A stretch of DNA of 64,000 nucleotides from Micromonospora tarapacensis (GTDB lineage Bacteria; Actinomycetota; Actinomycetes; Mycobacteriales; Micromonosporaceae). How positions within the stretch are numbered: the first letter of the stretch is position 1; the number at the start of each line of letters is the position of its first letter. Under the pieces are notes generated by a model, which made no database searches, was not told where the DNA came from, and saw only the letters and a list, made by a program, of their open reading frames with translations. The stretch is taken from assembly GCF_019697375.1 (NCBI RefSeq), contig NZ_JAHCDI010000004.1, positions 5,133,324 to 5,197,323 of the forward strand, read 5' to 3'. The position numbers and the translations under genes are program-made. Of this stretch, positions 53,932 to 62,755 are shown piece after piece.

Positions 53932-54219
53932 TCAGCTCACCCGGGCCGGGGTCCGGGTGGGCGGACGACGGGCCGAACGCACGGTGTGCGGGCGTGGCTG
54001 CGGAGCGGCCTGCAACTGCCGCAGCCCGGCCCGCTGGACGAAGATCGAACGCCTGTTGACCGCGTCCCCCGCCGCGTTCAACTCGTAGCCTTCGAGCCAG
54101 AGCCACCCGTCGTAGGTGGGCCGGTCGAGCACCCGGATCACCCGGAACAGGATGGGTTTGAGGAACTGGACACTCGCCGCGCGTGTCACGTGCAGTACGT
54201 CACCGGAGCGGGGAAGCAC
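53932..54219 (-). CDS. Conserved-looking 95-aa protein of unknown function
   Basis: GTG 54219 with AGGAG at 6 nt. The N-terminal 70 residues look folded (GDVLHVTRAASVQFLKPILF, RVIRVLDRPTYDGWLWLEGY, ELNAAGDAVNRRSIFVQRAG), followed by a basic Pro/Arg tail. No family is recognised, although the W-L-W-L-EGY-ELN pattern recalls a small hypothetical family that I have seen near XRE/DUF397 genes in Micromonospora; that is memory only. Confidence 0.65.
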   Translation of the reverse strand: MLPRSGDVLHVTRAASVQFLKPILFRVIRVLDRPTYDGWLWLEGYELNAAGDAVNRRSIFVQRAGLRQLQAAPQPRPHTVRSARRPPTRTPARVS

Positions 54220-54783
54220 ATGGGCTCCTGGAAAGGTCGGCCGGCGGGGAGGGCCGGCGAGGGTGATCGGGGGGTTGTTCGGCTCCGGCGACGAGGTCGT
54301 GGCTCGGGGGGCCGGGTTGGTGGCGCTGGCCTGGTCGGCGCCGGAGCCGCTGGTGGCGGACTCACGACCGACGCTGCCGGCGGTCAGGAGGTGTCGCTGG
54401 AGCCGCCACCGTGGGGTGTGGGCGAGCGACCCGCGTCGCTGGCAGCCACCCCCACCGACGAACGGGCCGACCTACTGCCCCCGCCTCCACGACCTTGATC
54501 ACCCGGGGAGACGAGTCGGAGACTTTCCGTAACCCGTGTCATACGGACAGGGTGCATCAGCGGCGTGCTTGATGCAAGTTGCACGTCGAGTTTTGCCGAT
54601 ACATGAGTGGCTCGCGTGAAACAACGCTTGAACGTGCCACCACCCGGACGGCACACTGAGGGCCGGTTCGCCCGCCGCGGCCGGTCGAGGACCGGCTCCA
54701 CCCCACGCCGCGACACGCCCGCCCCGATGGTCGCGCCGCGGGCGGGCGGCGACAGCGGCGCGGCGAAGCGAAGAGGTGACGCG
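54220..54783. promoter_or_regulatory. 564-bp region upstream of the XRE/DUF397 pair
   Basis: No gene that I can support; frames here are Gly/Arg or Pro rich. TGCAAGTTGCA at 54573-54583 is a perfect 5-1-5 palindrome, and a related GGTGCATCAG lies at 54551-54560. These are candidate operators for the XRE protein encoded at 54784. Confidence 0.4.
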
Positions 54784-55665
54784 GTGAGCGAGCGGCGCAG
54801 CCCGACCATCCGGCGGCGCCGGCTCGGCGCGGAACTGCGCCGCCAGCGCGAGACCGCCGGGATAACCATCGAGTCGGTCGCGGAGCAGTTGGAATGCTCG
54901 GCGTCCAAAGTCTCGCGGATCGAGACCGGGCACACCACCGCGACTCCCCGCGACGTGCGGGACATGCTCCGGATCTACGGCGTCGTGGGTGCCGAGAGCG
55001 ACGAGCTGGTGCAGATCGCCCGCGAGGCGCGGCAGAAGGGGTGGTGGCACCCCTACAGCACGGTGCTGGTCGGGGCGTACGTCGGCCTGGAGGCGGCGGC
55101 CAGCTCGATTCGTGCGTACGAGCAGCAGGTGGTGCCCGGCCTGCTGGAGACCGAGGACTACGCCAGCGCGATGATCCGCGCCGCCCGCCCCGATTTCACC
55201 CCTGACCAGGTGCAGCAAAGGGTGCGTGTCCGACTCGGTCGTCAGTCGTTACTGACCCAGGATGATCCGGTCGATCTGTGGGTGGTGCTCGATGAGGCGG
55301 TGTTGAGCCGTCCGGTGGGTGGGGACACGGTCATGCGTGACCAGCTCAGTCGGTTGGTGGAGGTGGCCCAACTGCCGAACGTGACGCTGCAGATCCTGCC
55401 GTTCGAGGTGGGGGCGCACGCCGGCATGGACGGCACCTTCACGATCCTCAGCTTCCCCGAACCCGGTGATCCGGATGTCGTGTACGCGGAGAACGCCACG
55501 GGTGGGCTCTTCCTGGAGAAGAGCGACGAACTACAGAAGTACAGCTTCATCTTCGATCACATTCGAGCAGCGGCCATACGTCCGGAGGAGTCCGTCGCAT
55601 TCATCGCGAGACTGGCAGAGGAGCCGTTGTGGAAATGGCGACGCAGGGAATCCCCGTGGACCTGA
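54784..55665 (+). CDS. XRE regulator with DUF5753
   Basis: 293 aa. HTH_31 at residues 10-65 (LGAELRRQRETAGITIESVA, EQLECSASKVSRIETGHTTA) and a DUF5753 domain behind it (IRAYEQQVVPGLLETEDYAS, NVTLQILPFEVGAHAGMDGT, FTILSFPEPGDPDVVYAENA). Proteins of this type (for example WhiJ in Streptomyces) control development and work with DUF397 partners, here encoded immediately downstream with a 37-bp overlap. GTG 54784 with GAGGTGA at about 6 nt; the frame is open from 54607 but that part has no HTH homology. Confidence 0.93.
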   Translation: MSERRSPTIRRRRLGAELRRQRETAGITIESVAEQLECSASKVSRIETGHTTATPRDVRDMLRIYGVVGAESDELVQIAREARQKGWWHPYSTVLVGAYVGLEAAASSIRAYEQQVVPGLLETEDYASAMIRAARPDFTPDQVQQRVRVRLGRQSLLTQDDPVDLWVVLDEAVLSRPVGGDTVMRDQLSRLVEVAQLPNVTLQILPFEVGAHAGMDGTFTILSFPEPGDPDVVYAENATGGLFLEKSDELQKYSFIFDHIRAAAIRPEESVAFIARLAEEPLWKWRRRESPWT

Positions 55666-55856
55666 CGCAGGCAAGCTGGTTCAAGAGCTCGAAGAGCGGA
55701 CCGAACTGTGACAACTGCGTGGAGGTGGCGTACGTGACCGGGGCGGTCGGCGTCCGGGACTCGAAGGACAAGGCCGGCCCGGCCCTGGTCTTCGCCCCGG
55801 ATGGCTGGCACGCCTTCGTCGCCCGCACCAGGGACGGCGCGTTCGGCCGGGACTGA
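55629..55856 (+). CDS. DUF397 protein
   Basis: 75 aa with the family pattern LTQASWFKSSKSGPNCDNCV, EVAYVTGAVGVRDSKD, PALVFAPDGWHAFVARTRDG. DUF397 peptides pair with XRE/DUF5753 regulators and probably modulate their DNA binding. The start is GTG 55629 or ATG 55635, both inside the XRE gene, so translation is coupled. Confidence 0.93.
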   Translation: MEMATQGIPVDLTQASWFKSSKSGPNCDNCVEVAYVTGAVGVRDSKDKAGPALVFAPDGWHAFVARTRDGAFGRD

Positions 55857-56059
55857 CTCCCGGGGTGTTGGTGGCGGGTCCCCGTCCGGCGTGGCCGGGC
55901 GGGGATCCGTGCTGTCCGCACAGCTCGCGTGGATGGCGCCGGCCGGCCTGGTCCGCCGGCTGCCGTCGCCACATCGTGCCCGTCTCGTTGTACCTCTCGG
56001 TACGCGCTGGTCGACATCCCCCCGGCAGGGCGGGTAACCGAGCGAGGCAGGCGAGACGG

Positions 56060-56464
56060 ATGACGAGTATCGGGTCGGAGAACCTCACCAACGGGCCGGG
56101 AAAGCCGGAAAGGTTCGGCGGCAAGTACCGCGGCGCCCGGCGGGACACGGTGTTGACCGAGGTGGTGTCGCCGGACAGTGAACCTGCCGGCCGGGAAGCC
56201 GCGACGGCGACCGAGCCGCCCTCGTCGCCGCTCACCCTGCCGTCGCTGGACCCGAACCCACTCACCGAGCCGTCCTTCCCGGCCACCGGATGGTCGACGG
56301 TGGACGACGGCTCGCTTGTGGACCATCCGCTGCTGCGTGGCCTGCTGATGGAGTTGCCGCCGAAGGGCAGCGTGCCGCCACCCGGGTGGTTGGACCGCTG
56401 GTTCGAGGCGACCCGGGCGATCCTGGAACTGTTATACGTGCAGGGCGCCGGCCGGGCGCGCTGA
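56060..56464 (+). CDS. 134-aa protein of unknown function
   Basis: ATG 56060 after a purine-rich GAGGCAGGCGAGACGG. The N-terminal 80 residues are polar and probably disordered; the C-terminal part (SLVDHPLLRGLLMELPPKGS, VPPPGWLDRWFEATRAILEL, LYVQGAG) looks folded and amphipathic. No family recognised. The end overlaps the convergent membrane gene by 33 bp. Confidence 0.65.
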   Translation: MTSIGSENLTNGPGKPERFGGKYRGARRDTVLTEVVSPDSEPAGREAATATEPPSSPLTLPSLDPNPLTEPSFPATGWSTVDDGSLVDHPLLRGLLMELPPKGSVPPPGWLDRWFEATRAILELLYVQGAGRAR

Positions 56465-57037
56465 CGCCGCCCGCTGCGGCAAGGCCCGTTCGGCGAGCCG
56501 GTTGTGACGCAGCGCGTGGCGTACGCCGATCGCCGTGACGCCCAGCGCACCGATGGTGATCGCGGGGCCGGTCACGCCGGGCCCGACGAACTCGCCGGCG
56601 CCGCTCGCCACGATCAGGGCCGGCAGCAGGGCCAGGCCGGTCACCTGCAACGGCAGCCCGATCAGCGGGTGGGCGGCGGCGGCACGCAGTCCGTGTGGGG
56701 TCGGCGTCCGGGGCGTGGCGGCCAGGGCGGTCGCGCCGGCCCGCAGCCGCCGCAGTCGGCGCACCGTCCAGATCGCCACCGCCAGGGCCGGGGCGGCGGT
56801 GAGGGCGAGCCCGCCGGCGGCCCGGTCCACCGGGGTCGCACCGACGGTGGCCAGCCCGGCGATCGGCAGAGCCACCGTGAGGCCGAGCCCGGTCAGGGTC
56901 AGCGCGAGCAGCCAACCGGCGTGCCGGCGCAGGTCGCGGGCATGGGCCATGCGGGGCAACCCGTCCGCGAGATAGCCGGCGGTCCACCAGACGGTGGCGA
57001 CCGGAAGCAGGAGGGCGAGGTGGTTCTGCATGGTCAT
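56432..57037 (-). CDS. Polytopic membrane protein of unknown function
   Basis: 201 aa with five or six hydrophobic segments (HLALLLPVATVWWTAGYLAD, AGWLLALTLTGLGLTVALPI, GLALTAAPALAVAIWTV, GLPLQVTGLALLPALIV, GPAITIGALGVTAIGV). No family recognised. Start taken at ATG 57037 (MTMQNHL); ATG 57031 is equally possible. Confidence 0.75.
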   Translation of the reverse strand: MTMQNHLALLLPVATVWWTAGYLADGLPRMAHARDLRRHAGWLLALTLTGLGLTVALPIAGLATVGATPVDRAAGGLALTAAPALAVAIWTVRRLRRLRAGATALAATPRTPTPHGLRAAAAHPLIGLPLQVTGLALLPALIVASGAGEFVGPGVTGPAITIGALGVTAIGVRHALRHNRLAERALPQRAASARPAGALHV

Positions 57038-57251
57038 CAGCCTGGCCCGATTTCCGGCCCGGCGAATCCGGGCCCGCCCCCCGTTCGTCCCGTACCCGCC
57101 CCCGTAGGGGGACCATCTCGTCGATGTTATGAGGGATCCGACATGTTTATCTGTCCGCACGCGTACAACTACTCTCAGCTCGATTGGCATTCATCGATCA
57201 ACCTGCCACGAGCAGGTGGACGGTCGATGCCGGTCGGAGGGAGGTAGGAAG

Positions 57252-59111
57252 ATGGGTCTTCCACACAGGTCCGTACTCGTCGGTCTGGCCACGCTGGCCA
57301 TGGTGGCGGCGGCCACGCCCGCCATGGCGGCCGAGCCGGTCGGCACCGTCCGAAGCGCCGACGCGGCAACCGCCGTCGACGGCAGCTACATCGTCGTTTT
57401 CAAGAACAGCGAGGTCAGCCGCGGTGCTGTCGGCTCCTCGGTGGACCGCCTGCTGCGCCGGCACGGCGGTGCCACGGCCCGCACGTACAACTCGGCCGTC
57501 CGTGGCGCCGAGCTGCGCGTCAGCGCCCGAGCCGCCGCGCGGATCGCGGCGGACCCCGCCGTCGCGTACGTCGAGCAGAACCAGGTCGTCTCCATCGCCG
57601 GCACCCAGACGAACCCCCCGTCCTGGGGGCTGGACCGGATCGACCAGCGGAACCTGCCGCTGGACAACTCGTACACGTACCCCAACACGGCCACGAACGT
57701 GACGTCGTACGTCATCGACACCGGCATCCGGACCACCCACTCGGACTTCGGCGGCCGGGCCACCTGGGGCACCAACACGGTCGACTCCAACAACACCGAC
57801 TGCAACGGCCACGGCACGCACGTCGCCGGCACCGTGGGTGGCTCGGCGTACGGCGTGGCCAAGGCCACCCGCCTGGTGGCGGTCAAGGTGCTGAACTGCT
57901 CGGGCAGCGGCACCACCGCCGGCGTCATCGCCGGTGTCGACTGGGTGACCGCGAACGCGGTCAAGCCGGCCGCGGCCAACATGAGCCTCGGCGGCGGGGC
58001 CAGCAGTGCGCTCGACAACGCGGTCACCAACTCGATCAACTCCGGCGTGTCGTACGCGCTGGCCGCCGGCAACAGCAGCGCCAACGCCTGCAACACCTCG
58101 CCGGCCCGGACCCCGGCGGCGATCACGGTCGGCGCGACCACCAGCACGGACGCACGGGCCTCGTACTCCAACTACGGCACCTGCCTGGACATCTTCGCGC
58201 CGGGCTCGTCGATCACCTCGGCCTGGCACACGAGCAACACCGCGACGAACACCATCAACGGCACCTCGATGGCCTCGCCGCACGTGGCCGGTGCCGCCGC
58301 CCTGGTGCTCTCGACCAATCCCTCGTGGAGCCCGCAGCAGGTGCGCGACTACCTGGTCAACAACGCCACCAACAACGTGGTGACCAACCCGGGCAGCGGA
58401 TCACCCAACAAGTTGCTCTACGTGGTCAACGGCAGCACCCCGCCGCCGGTCAACGACTTCTCGGTCTCGGTGTCGCCGACCGCCGGCTCCACCGCGCCCG
58501 CCGGCTCGGTGACCGCGACCGTCGCCACCGCCACCACCAACGGCTCGGCCCAGTCGGTCAGCCTCTCGGCCAGCGGCCTGCCGTCCGGGGCGACCGCCTC
58601 GTTCAGCCCGGCCACGGTCACCTCGGGCGGGTCGTCGACGCTGACCATCGGCACCTCGGCCAGCACCCCGGCCGGCACGTACCCGGTGACCGTGACGGGC
58701 ACCGCCGCCTCGGGCACCAGAAGCGCGACGTACTCGCTGACGGTGACTGGCAGCGGCGGCGGTGGCTGCTCCGGGACCAACGGCACCGACGTGGCGATCC
58801 CGGACGCGGGTTCGGCCGTGACCAGCTCGATCACGATCTCCGGCTGCAACCGGAACGCCTCGTCGGCGTCGACCGTCGCGGTGAACATCGTGCACACCTA
58901 CCGTGGCGACCTGGTCATCGACCTGCTCGCCCCGGACGGCTCGTCCTACCGGCTGAAGAACAGCAGCATCTTCGACGGCACGGACAACGTGAACGCCACG
59001 TACACGGTGAACCTCTCCAGCGAAACGGCGAACGGCACCTGGCGCCTGCGGGTGCGCGACGTCTACCGCGCTGACACCGGCTACCTCAACACCTGGACGC
59101 TCACCCTCTGA
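57252..59111 (+). CDS. Secreted subtilisin-like (S8) protease with P-domain
   Basis: 619-aa exported serine protease. Signal peptide 1-27 ([20 protein letters not shown]), inhibitor I9 prodomain (about 45-115), proteinase K-like S8 domain with Asp in [14 protein letters not shown], His in [15 protein letters not shown] and Ser in [15 protein letters not shown] Thr/Ser-rich Ig-like region (about 395-495) and a proprotein convertase P-domain ([40 protein letters not shown]) follow. ATG 57252 lies behind GGAGGTAGGAAG. A single gene closed by a strong hairpin. Confidence 0.96.
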   Translation: MGLPHRSVLVGLATLAMVAAATPAMAAEPVGTVRSADAATAVDGSYIVVFKNSEVSRGAVGSSVDRLLRRHGGATARTYNSAVRGAELRVSARAAARIAADPAVAYVEQNQVVSIAGTQTNPPSWGLDRIDQRNLPLDNSYTYPNTATNVTSYVIDTGIRTTHSDFGGRATWGTNTVDSNNTDCNGHGTHVAGTVGGSAYGVAKATRLVAVKVLNCSGSGTTAGVIAGVDWVTANAVKPAAANMSLGGGASSALDNAVTNSINSGVSYALAAGNSSANACNTSPARTPAAITVGATTSTDARASYSNYGTCLDIFAPGSSITSAWHTSNTATNTINGTSMASPHVAGAAALVLSTNPSWSPQQVRDYLVNNATNNVVTNPGSGSPNKLLYVVNGSTPPPVNDFSVSVSPTAGSTAPAGSVTATVATATTNGSAQSVSLSASGLPSGATASFSPATVTSGGSSTLTIGTSASTPAGTYPVTVTGTAASGTRSATYSLTVTGSGGGGCSGTNGTDVAIPDAGSAVTSSITISGCNRNASSASTVAVNIVHTYRGDLVIDLLAPDGSSYRLKNSSIFDGTDNVNATYTVNLSSETANGTWRLRVRDVYRADTGYLNTWTLTL

Positions 59112-59123
59112 CGTCCGCACGGC

Positions 59124-59154
59124 AACGGGCCCCGGCTTCCCGCCGGGGCCCGTT
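59124..59154. terminator. Bidirectional terminator between protease and WecG genes
   Basis: AACGGGCCCCGG (59124-59135) pairs over 12 bp with CCGGGGCCCGTT (59143-59154), loop CTTCCCG. It lies 12 nt after the protease stop and 11 nt beyond the end of the convergent glycosyltransferase gene. Confidence 0.8.
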
Positions 59155-59165
59155 CGCCGTTTCGG

Positions 59166-59963
59166 TCAGACCGCGAACTCGGTCGGCCGTTCGTTGGCCG
59201 GCGCGGGCGGCCGGGCCTTCCACAGCCCGGACTTCTGGGCGAACAGCCGGCTCAGGTACGCGGGGTTGAGGATCACGTAGCGCCGCCACAGCCGTTTCGG
59301 CTCCAGGCCGAGCCGCCAGAACCATTCCAGCCCGGCGCGCTGCATCCACGCCGGCGGCTGAGGCAGCAGCCCGGCGTGGTAGTCGAAGGCTGCACCGACC
59401 GCCATCAACGGCATGTCCAGCAACGGGCGCATCGCGTACGCGAAGACCTCCTGGCGCGGGCAGCCCAGCCCGACCAGGACCAGCCGGGCGCCGCTGGACC
59501 TGATCCGGTCGGCGATCTGCACGTCCTCACCCGGCTGCACCCGGCGGAACTTGGACGCCTCCACCCCGGCGATCTTGAGAGCGGGAAACATCTCCTCCAG
59601 CGCCGGGATCAGCCGGGCGAGGGTCTCCTCGGTCGAGCCGTACAGATAGACCGGCAGGCCCTCGTCGGCGAAACGGGAGAGCACGTGCAGGGTCAGCGTC
59701 GGCCCGTAGACGCGGTCGGTGAGCCCGGCGCCGTGCAGGAGGTTCAGCGCCCAGCGCACCGGCTGGCCGTCCGGGGTGACCACGTCGAAGGAGTTGAGTC
59801 GGGCGTTGTGCGCCCGGTCCAGCACACCGGTCATCACGCCGTGCACCGCCAGCGCGGTAAGTGCCAGCGGGCGGCGCTCCTGCGCGGCGGCGACGACCCG
59901 CTCGGTGGCTTCCGGGTAGTCGGTGGCGTCCACCAGGACGCCCAGCACGTTCCGCTTCCTCAT
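59166..59963 (-). CDS. WecG/TagA/CpsF family glycosyltransferase
   Basis: 265-aa GT26-type enzyme that adds N-acetylmannosamine or a similar sugar to a lipid-linked acceptor in cell-surface glycopolymer synthesis. Motifs: [79 protein letters not shown] [12 protein letters not shown] and [23 protein letters not shown] 59963 overlaps the epimerase stop (ATGA), so the two genes are translationally coupled. Confidence 0.94.
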   Translation of the reverse strand: MRKRNVLGVLVDATDYPEATERVVAAAQERRPLALTALAVHGVMTGVLDRAHNARLNSFDVVTPDGQPVRWALNLLHGAGLTDRVYGPTLTLHVLSRFADEGLPVYLYGSTEETLARLIPALEEMFPALKIAGVEASKFRRVQPGEDVQIADRIRSSGARLVLVGLGCPRQEVFAYAMRPLLDMPLMAVGAAFDYHAGLLPQPPAWMQRAGLEWFWRLGLEPKRLWRRYVILNPAYLSRLFAQKSGLWKARPPAPANERPTEFAV

Positions 59964-61033
59964 GACCCCGGCACCCACTTGTCCACGTTGGCCTCGTAGA
60001 TCTCCCGCATGATCATTGGTACGTCGTAGACCTGCTTCCAGTCCGGGTAGTCGGCCTGGAACGCCTCGTTGGAGCCGATCCACCACTTGTGGTCGCCGAT
60101 CCGGTTGGCCTCGACGTACTCGGAGATCATCTCCTGGCCGGTGATCCGTTCGGCCTCGGCGAACGCCTCGCGCATGGAGGTGTTCGAATGCCGGCCGCCA
60201 CCGAGGTTGTAGACGGCTGCCGAACGCGGGTTGCGGAAGAACGCCTCGAACGCGGAGACCACGTCCGAACTGTGGATGGCGTCCCGCACCTGCTTGCCCT
60301 GGTACCCGTAGATCTTGTACTTCCGGCGCTCCATGTTGGCCCGCATCAGGTACCCGAGGAAGCCGTGCAGCTCGGTCGCGGAGTGCGCCGGGCCGGTCAA
60401 CGTCCCGCCTCGGAAGCAGGCCGTGCGCATGCCGAAGTAGCGGCCGTACTCCTGCACCATCACGTCCGCCGCGACCTTCGACGCGCCGAAGATCGAGTGC
60501 AGGCAGGCGTCGATCGACATGTCCTCGCGGATGCCCTGCTCGTACGGGTGGCCCGGCTCGATCTCCCAGCGGGTCTCCAGCTCGATCAGGGGCAGGCTGT
60601 TCGGGCGGTCACCGTAGACCTTGTTGGTCGAGCAGTGCACGACAGGCGCGTCGACGCAGTGTTCCCGGACGTTCTGCAGGACGTTCAGGGTGCCGACGGC
60701 GTTCACGTCGAAGTCGGTGAACGGGTCGCGGACCGCCCAGTCGTGCGAGGGCTGCGCGGCTGTGTGGATCACCACTGCCACGTCCCGGCCGTACCGCCCG
60801 AACAGCGCGCCGAGCGCCACCCGGTCCCGGATGTCGATGCTGTGGTGCGAGTAGGCGTCACCCAGCTCGTCGGTCAGCCGGCGGACGTTCCACGCGGTGG
60901 ACGCCTCCGCGCCGAAGAACTCCTGCCGCATGTCGTTGTCGATGCCGACGACGTCGAGACCGAGGCCGGCGAAGTGCCGGACCGCCTCGGAGCCGATCAG
61001 CCCGCCCGACCCGGTCACGAATGCGACACTCAC
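59960..61033 (-). CDS. NAD-dependent nucleotide-sugar epimerase (CDP-paratose/tyvelose epimerase-like)
   Basis: 357-aa extended SDR. Rossmann motif [36 protein letters not shown] and substrate region [20 protein letters not shown], as in CDP-paratose 2-epimerase relatives. The usual catalytic YxxxK is FGASK here, Phe in place of Tyr; from memory relatives share this, but it should be checked. GTG 61033 with AGGAG at 7 nt. It probably feeds sugar nucleotide to, or acts with, the coupled WecG-type transferase. Confidence 0.9.
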   Translation of the reverse strand: MSVAFVTGSGGLIGSEAVRHFAGLGLDVVGIDNDMRQEFFGAEASTAWNVRRLTDELGDAYSHHSIDIRDRVALGALFGRYGRDVAVVIHTAAQPSHDWAVRDPFTDFDVNAVGTLNVLQNVREHCVDAPVVHCSTNKVYGDRPNSLPLIELETRWEIEPGHPYEQGIREDMSIDACLHSIFGASKVAADVMVQEYGRYFGMRTACFRGGTLTGPAHSATELHGFLGYLMRANMERRKYKIYGYQGKQVRDAIHSSDVVSAFEAFFRNPRSAAVYNLGGGRHSNTSMREAFAEAERITGQEMISEYVEANRIGDHKWWIGSNEAFQADYPDWKQVYDVPMIMREIYEANVDKWVPGS

Positions 61034-61139
61034 ATGCCACTCCTGGTGCGTCGAAGGCAGAAACCATCGGAGCATAGCGTGACATCCGGCACGCCTCGAT
61101 ACGGAGCAAGGGCCCCGCACAATGCGGAGCCCTCGGCTG

Positions 61140-61225
61140 TGGTGGGGAAGGGGGGAGTTGAACCCCCACGCCCTTTCGGGCACACGGACCTGAACCGTGC
61201 GCGTCTGCCATTCCGCCACTTCCCC
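61140..61225 (-). tRNA. tRNA-Leu (CAG anticodon)
   Basis: Class II tRNA on the minus strand: acceptor GGGGAAG/CTTCCCC, anticodon arm CACGG-TTCAGGT-CCGTG (CAG), long variable arm GCCCGAAAGGGC, T-arm GGGGGTTCAACTCCCCC and encoded CCA at 61142-61140. In actinobacteria a leucine tRNA commonly precedes the fhaA cluster. Confidence 0.96.
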
Positions 61226-61477
61226 GTGGCCTGACCTCGGACGACAATGCCCCGCCGACGCCGCTGTCGCCAGCGGGCCTCGGTCAGGTCACGTTGCCCT
61301 GGTCGTCGCCGCGAATGGCATTCACTGCTCGCAGCGGTTACCGTTCGTGGCGGTCGAAAGAGTAGCACGACAATCCGGAGCCGTCCGAACGGGCCGTGGC
61401 CTGCCGGGCGAGCGGCGTGTGAGCTGCGTGCGCTCTGGGCGGATACCATCATGTCCTCGGGACCCGAGGAGGAGCCG

Positions 61478-62260
61478 GTGAGCGTGCTGCAACGCTTCGA
61501 GAAGCGTCTGGAAGGCCTGGTAGAAGGGGCCTTCGCCAAGGTCTTCAAGGGGGTGGTACACCCCGTGGAGATCCTCAACGCCATGCAGCGGGAGGCCGAG
61601 GCGCACAAGGCCATCCTTGCTGGTGGGCGTACGTTGGTGCCCAACCGCTACGTGATCGATCTCTCGCCGTACGACCACAGTCGGCTGGCGCCGTACGCCG
61701 CCGCGCTGGCCCAGGAACTGGCCCAGTCGCAGGCGGAGTTCATCGGCGAGCAGGCGTGGACGGTCTACGGAGATGTGATCGTCGAGATCGAGCGCGGTGA
61801 AGGACTGGACACCGGGATGTTCCGGGTCACCGCCGAGGTCTACACCGGTGGCGACGTCGCCCCGGTCTCCGCGCCCGGCTACGACGCCGGGCCGCCCGGT
61901 TACGACGCCGGCCCGCCCGGATATCCGTCCTACGACCAGGGCGGCGGCTACGGCCCACCGCAGGGTCACGGCGGCGGGCGCAACGTGCGGCTCGTCTCCG
62001 GTGACGGCCGCACCTACCCGTTGCAGATGGGCTCGACCGTGATCGGCCGCGGCGACCAGGCCAACCTGCGCCTGCCGGACGTCGGCATCTCCCGGCGACA
62101 CGCCCGGCTGGACTTCGACGGTGGGCAGGTCGTGCTGACCGACCTCGGTTCGACCAACGGCACCATGGTCAACGGCCAACGGGTCTCCGCCGTGGCGTTG
62201 AACCCCGGTGACATGGTCCAGCTCGGCACAACCACCCTGACCTTCCGCGTGGACGGCTGA
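61478..62260 (+). CDS. fhaA: FhaA: DUF3662 and FHA domain protein
   Basis: 260-aa cytoplasmic scaffold. N-terminal DUF3662 domain (residues 1-115: VLQRFEKRLEGLVEGAFAKV, PYDHSRLAPYAAALAQELAQ), a Gly/Pro/Tyr-rich linker with repeated GYDAGPP, then an FHA domain (about 165-255) with the phosphothreonine-binding GRGDQANLRL, SRRHARL and GSTNGT motifs. In mycobacteria FhaA binds phosphorylated MviN to control peptidoglycan synthesis. GTG 61478 is preferred to ATG 61451 because GAGGAGG lies 5 nt upstream. Confidence 0.94.
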   Translation: MSVLQRFEKRLEGLVEGAFAKVFKGVVHPVEILNAMQREAEAHKAILAGGRTLVPNRYVIDLSPYDHSRLAPYAAALAQELAQSQAEFIGEQAWTVYGDVIVEIERGEGLDTGMFRVTAEVYTGGDVAPVSAPGYDAGPPGYDAGPPGYPSYDQGGGYGPPQGHGGGRNVRLVSGDGRTYPLQMGSTVIGRGDQANLRLPDVGISRRHARLDFDGGQVVLTDLGSTNGTMVNGQRVSAVALNPGDMVQLGTTTLTFRVDG

Positions 62261-62266
62261 CCCGCC

Positions 62267-62755
62267 TTGCCGGAACTCGTCATCACCGTCGCCCGGTTCG
62301 GATTCCTCGTCCTGCTGTGGATCTTCGTGTTCACCGTGGTCGGCGTCATCCGCCGGGACCTCTTCGCGGGGGCCCGCTCGGGCCGGCTGGTGGCCGCGCC
62401 CCGGGCGGTGGGCGCGTCGACCGGCCAGGCGGCGGCGAAACCGGCAAAGGCGAAGCGGGGCCGGGCGGCCCACCAGTTGGTGGTGACCGCGGGCCAGTTG
62501 GCCGGCACGCGGATCACGTTGGGTGAGGCTCAGATAACCATCGGTCGGGCCGAGGACTCCACCCTCGTCATCACCGACGACTACGCCTCGGCGCGACACG
62601 CCCGACTCGTCCCGCGGGACGGGCAATGGTTCGTCGAGGACCTCGGCTCGACTAACGGGACGTACCTCGATCGCGCTAAGGTCACCGGACCGACCCCCGT
62701 CCCCCTCGGCGTGCCGATCCGAATCGGGCGCACCTCTCTCGAATTACGGCCATGA
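62267..62755 (+). CDS. fhaB: FhaB: membrane-anchored FHA protein
   Basis: 162 aa. An N-terminal membrane helix (VITVARFGFLVLLWIFVFTV, residues 5-24), a Lys/Ala linker and an FHA domain (about 75-162; IGRAEDSTLVI, ARHARL, LGSTNGTYLDRAKV). The FhaB/FipA homologue links Ser/Thr kinase signalling to cell division. TTG 62267 is the likely start, 6 nt after fhaA; its end overlaps pstP by 4 nt. Confidence 0.93.
   Translation: MPELVITVARFGFLVLLWIFVFTVVGVIRRDLFAGARSGRLVAAPRAVGASTGQAAAKPAKAKRGRAAHQLVVTAGQLAGTRITLGEAQITIGRAEDSTLVITDDYASARHARLVPRDGQWFVEDLGSTNGTYLDRAKVTGPTPVPLGVPIRIGRTSLELRP

Noticed and set aside
54601..54618. Second parS-like sequence (CTCGCGTGAAACA)
   Set aside because: Three mismatches to the ParB consensus, including the central CACGTG, so it is not supported.
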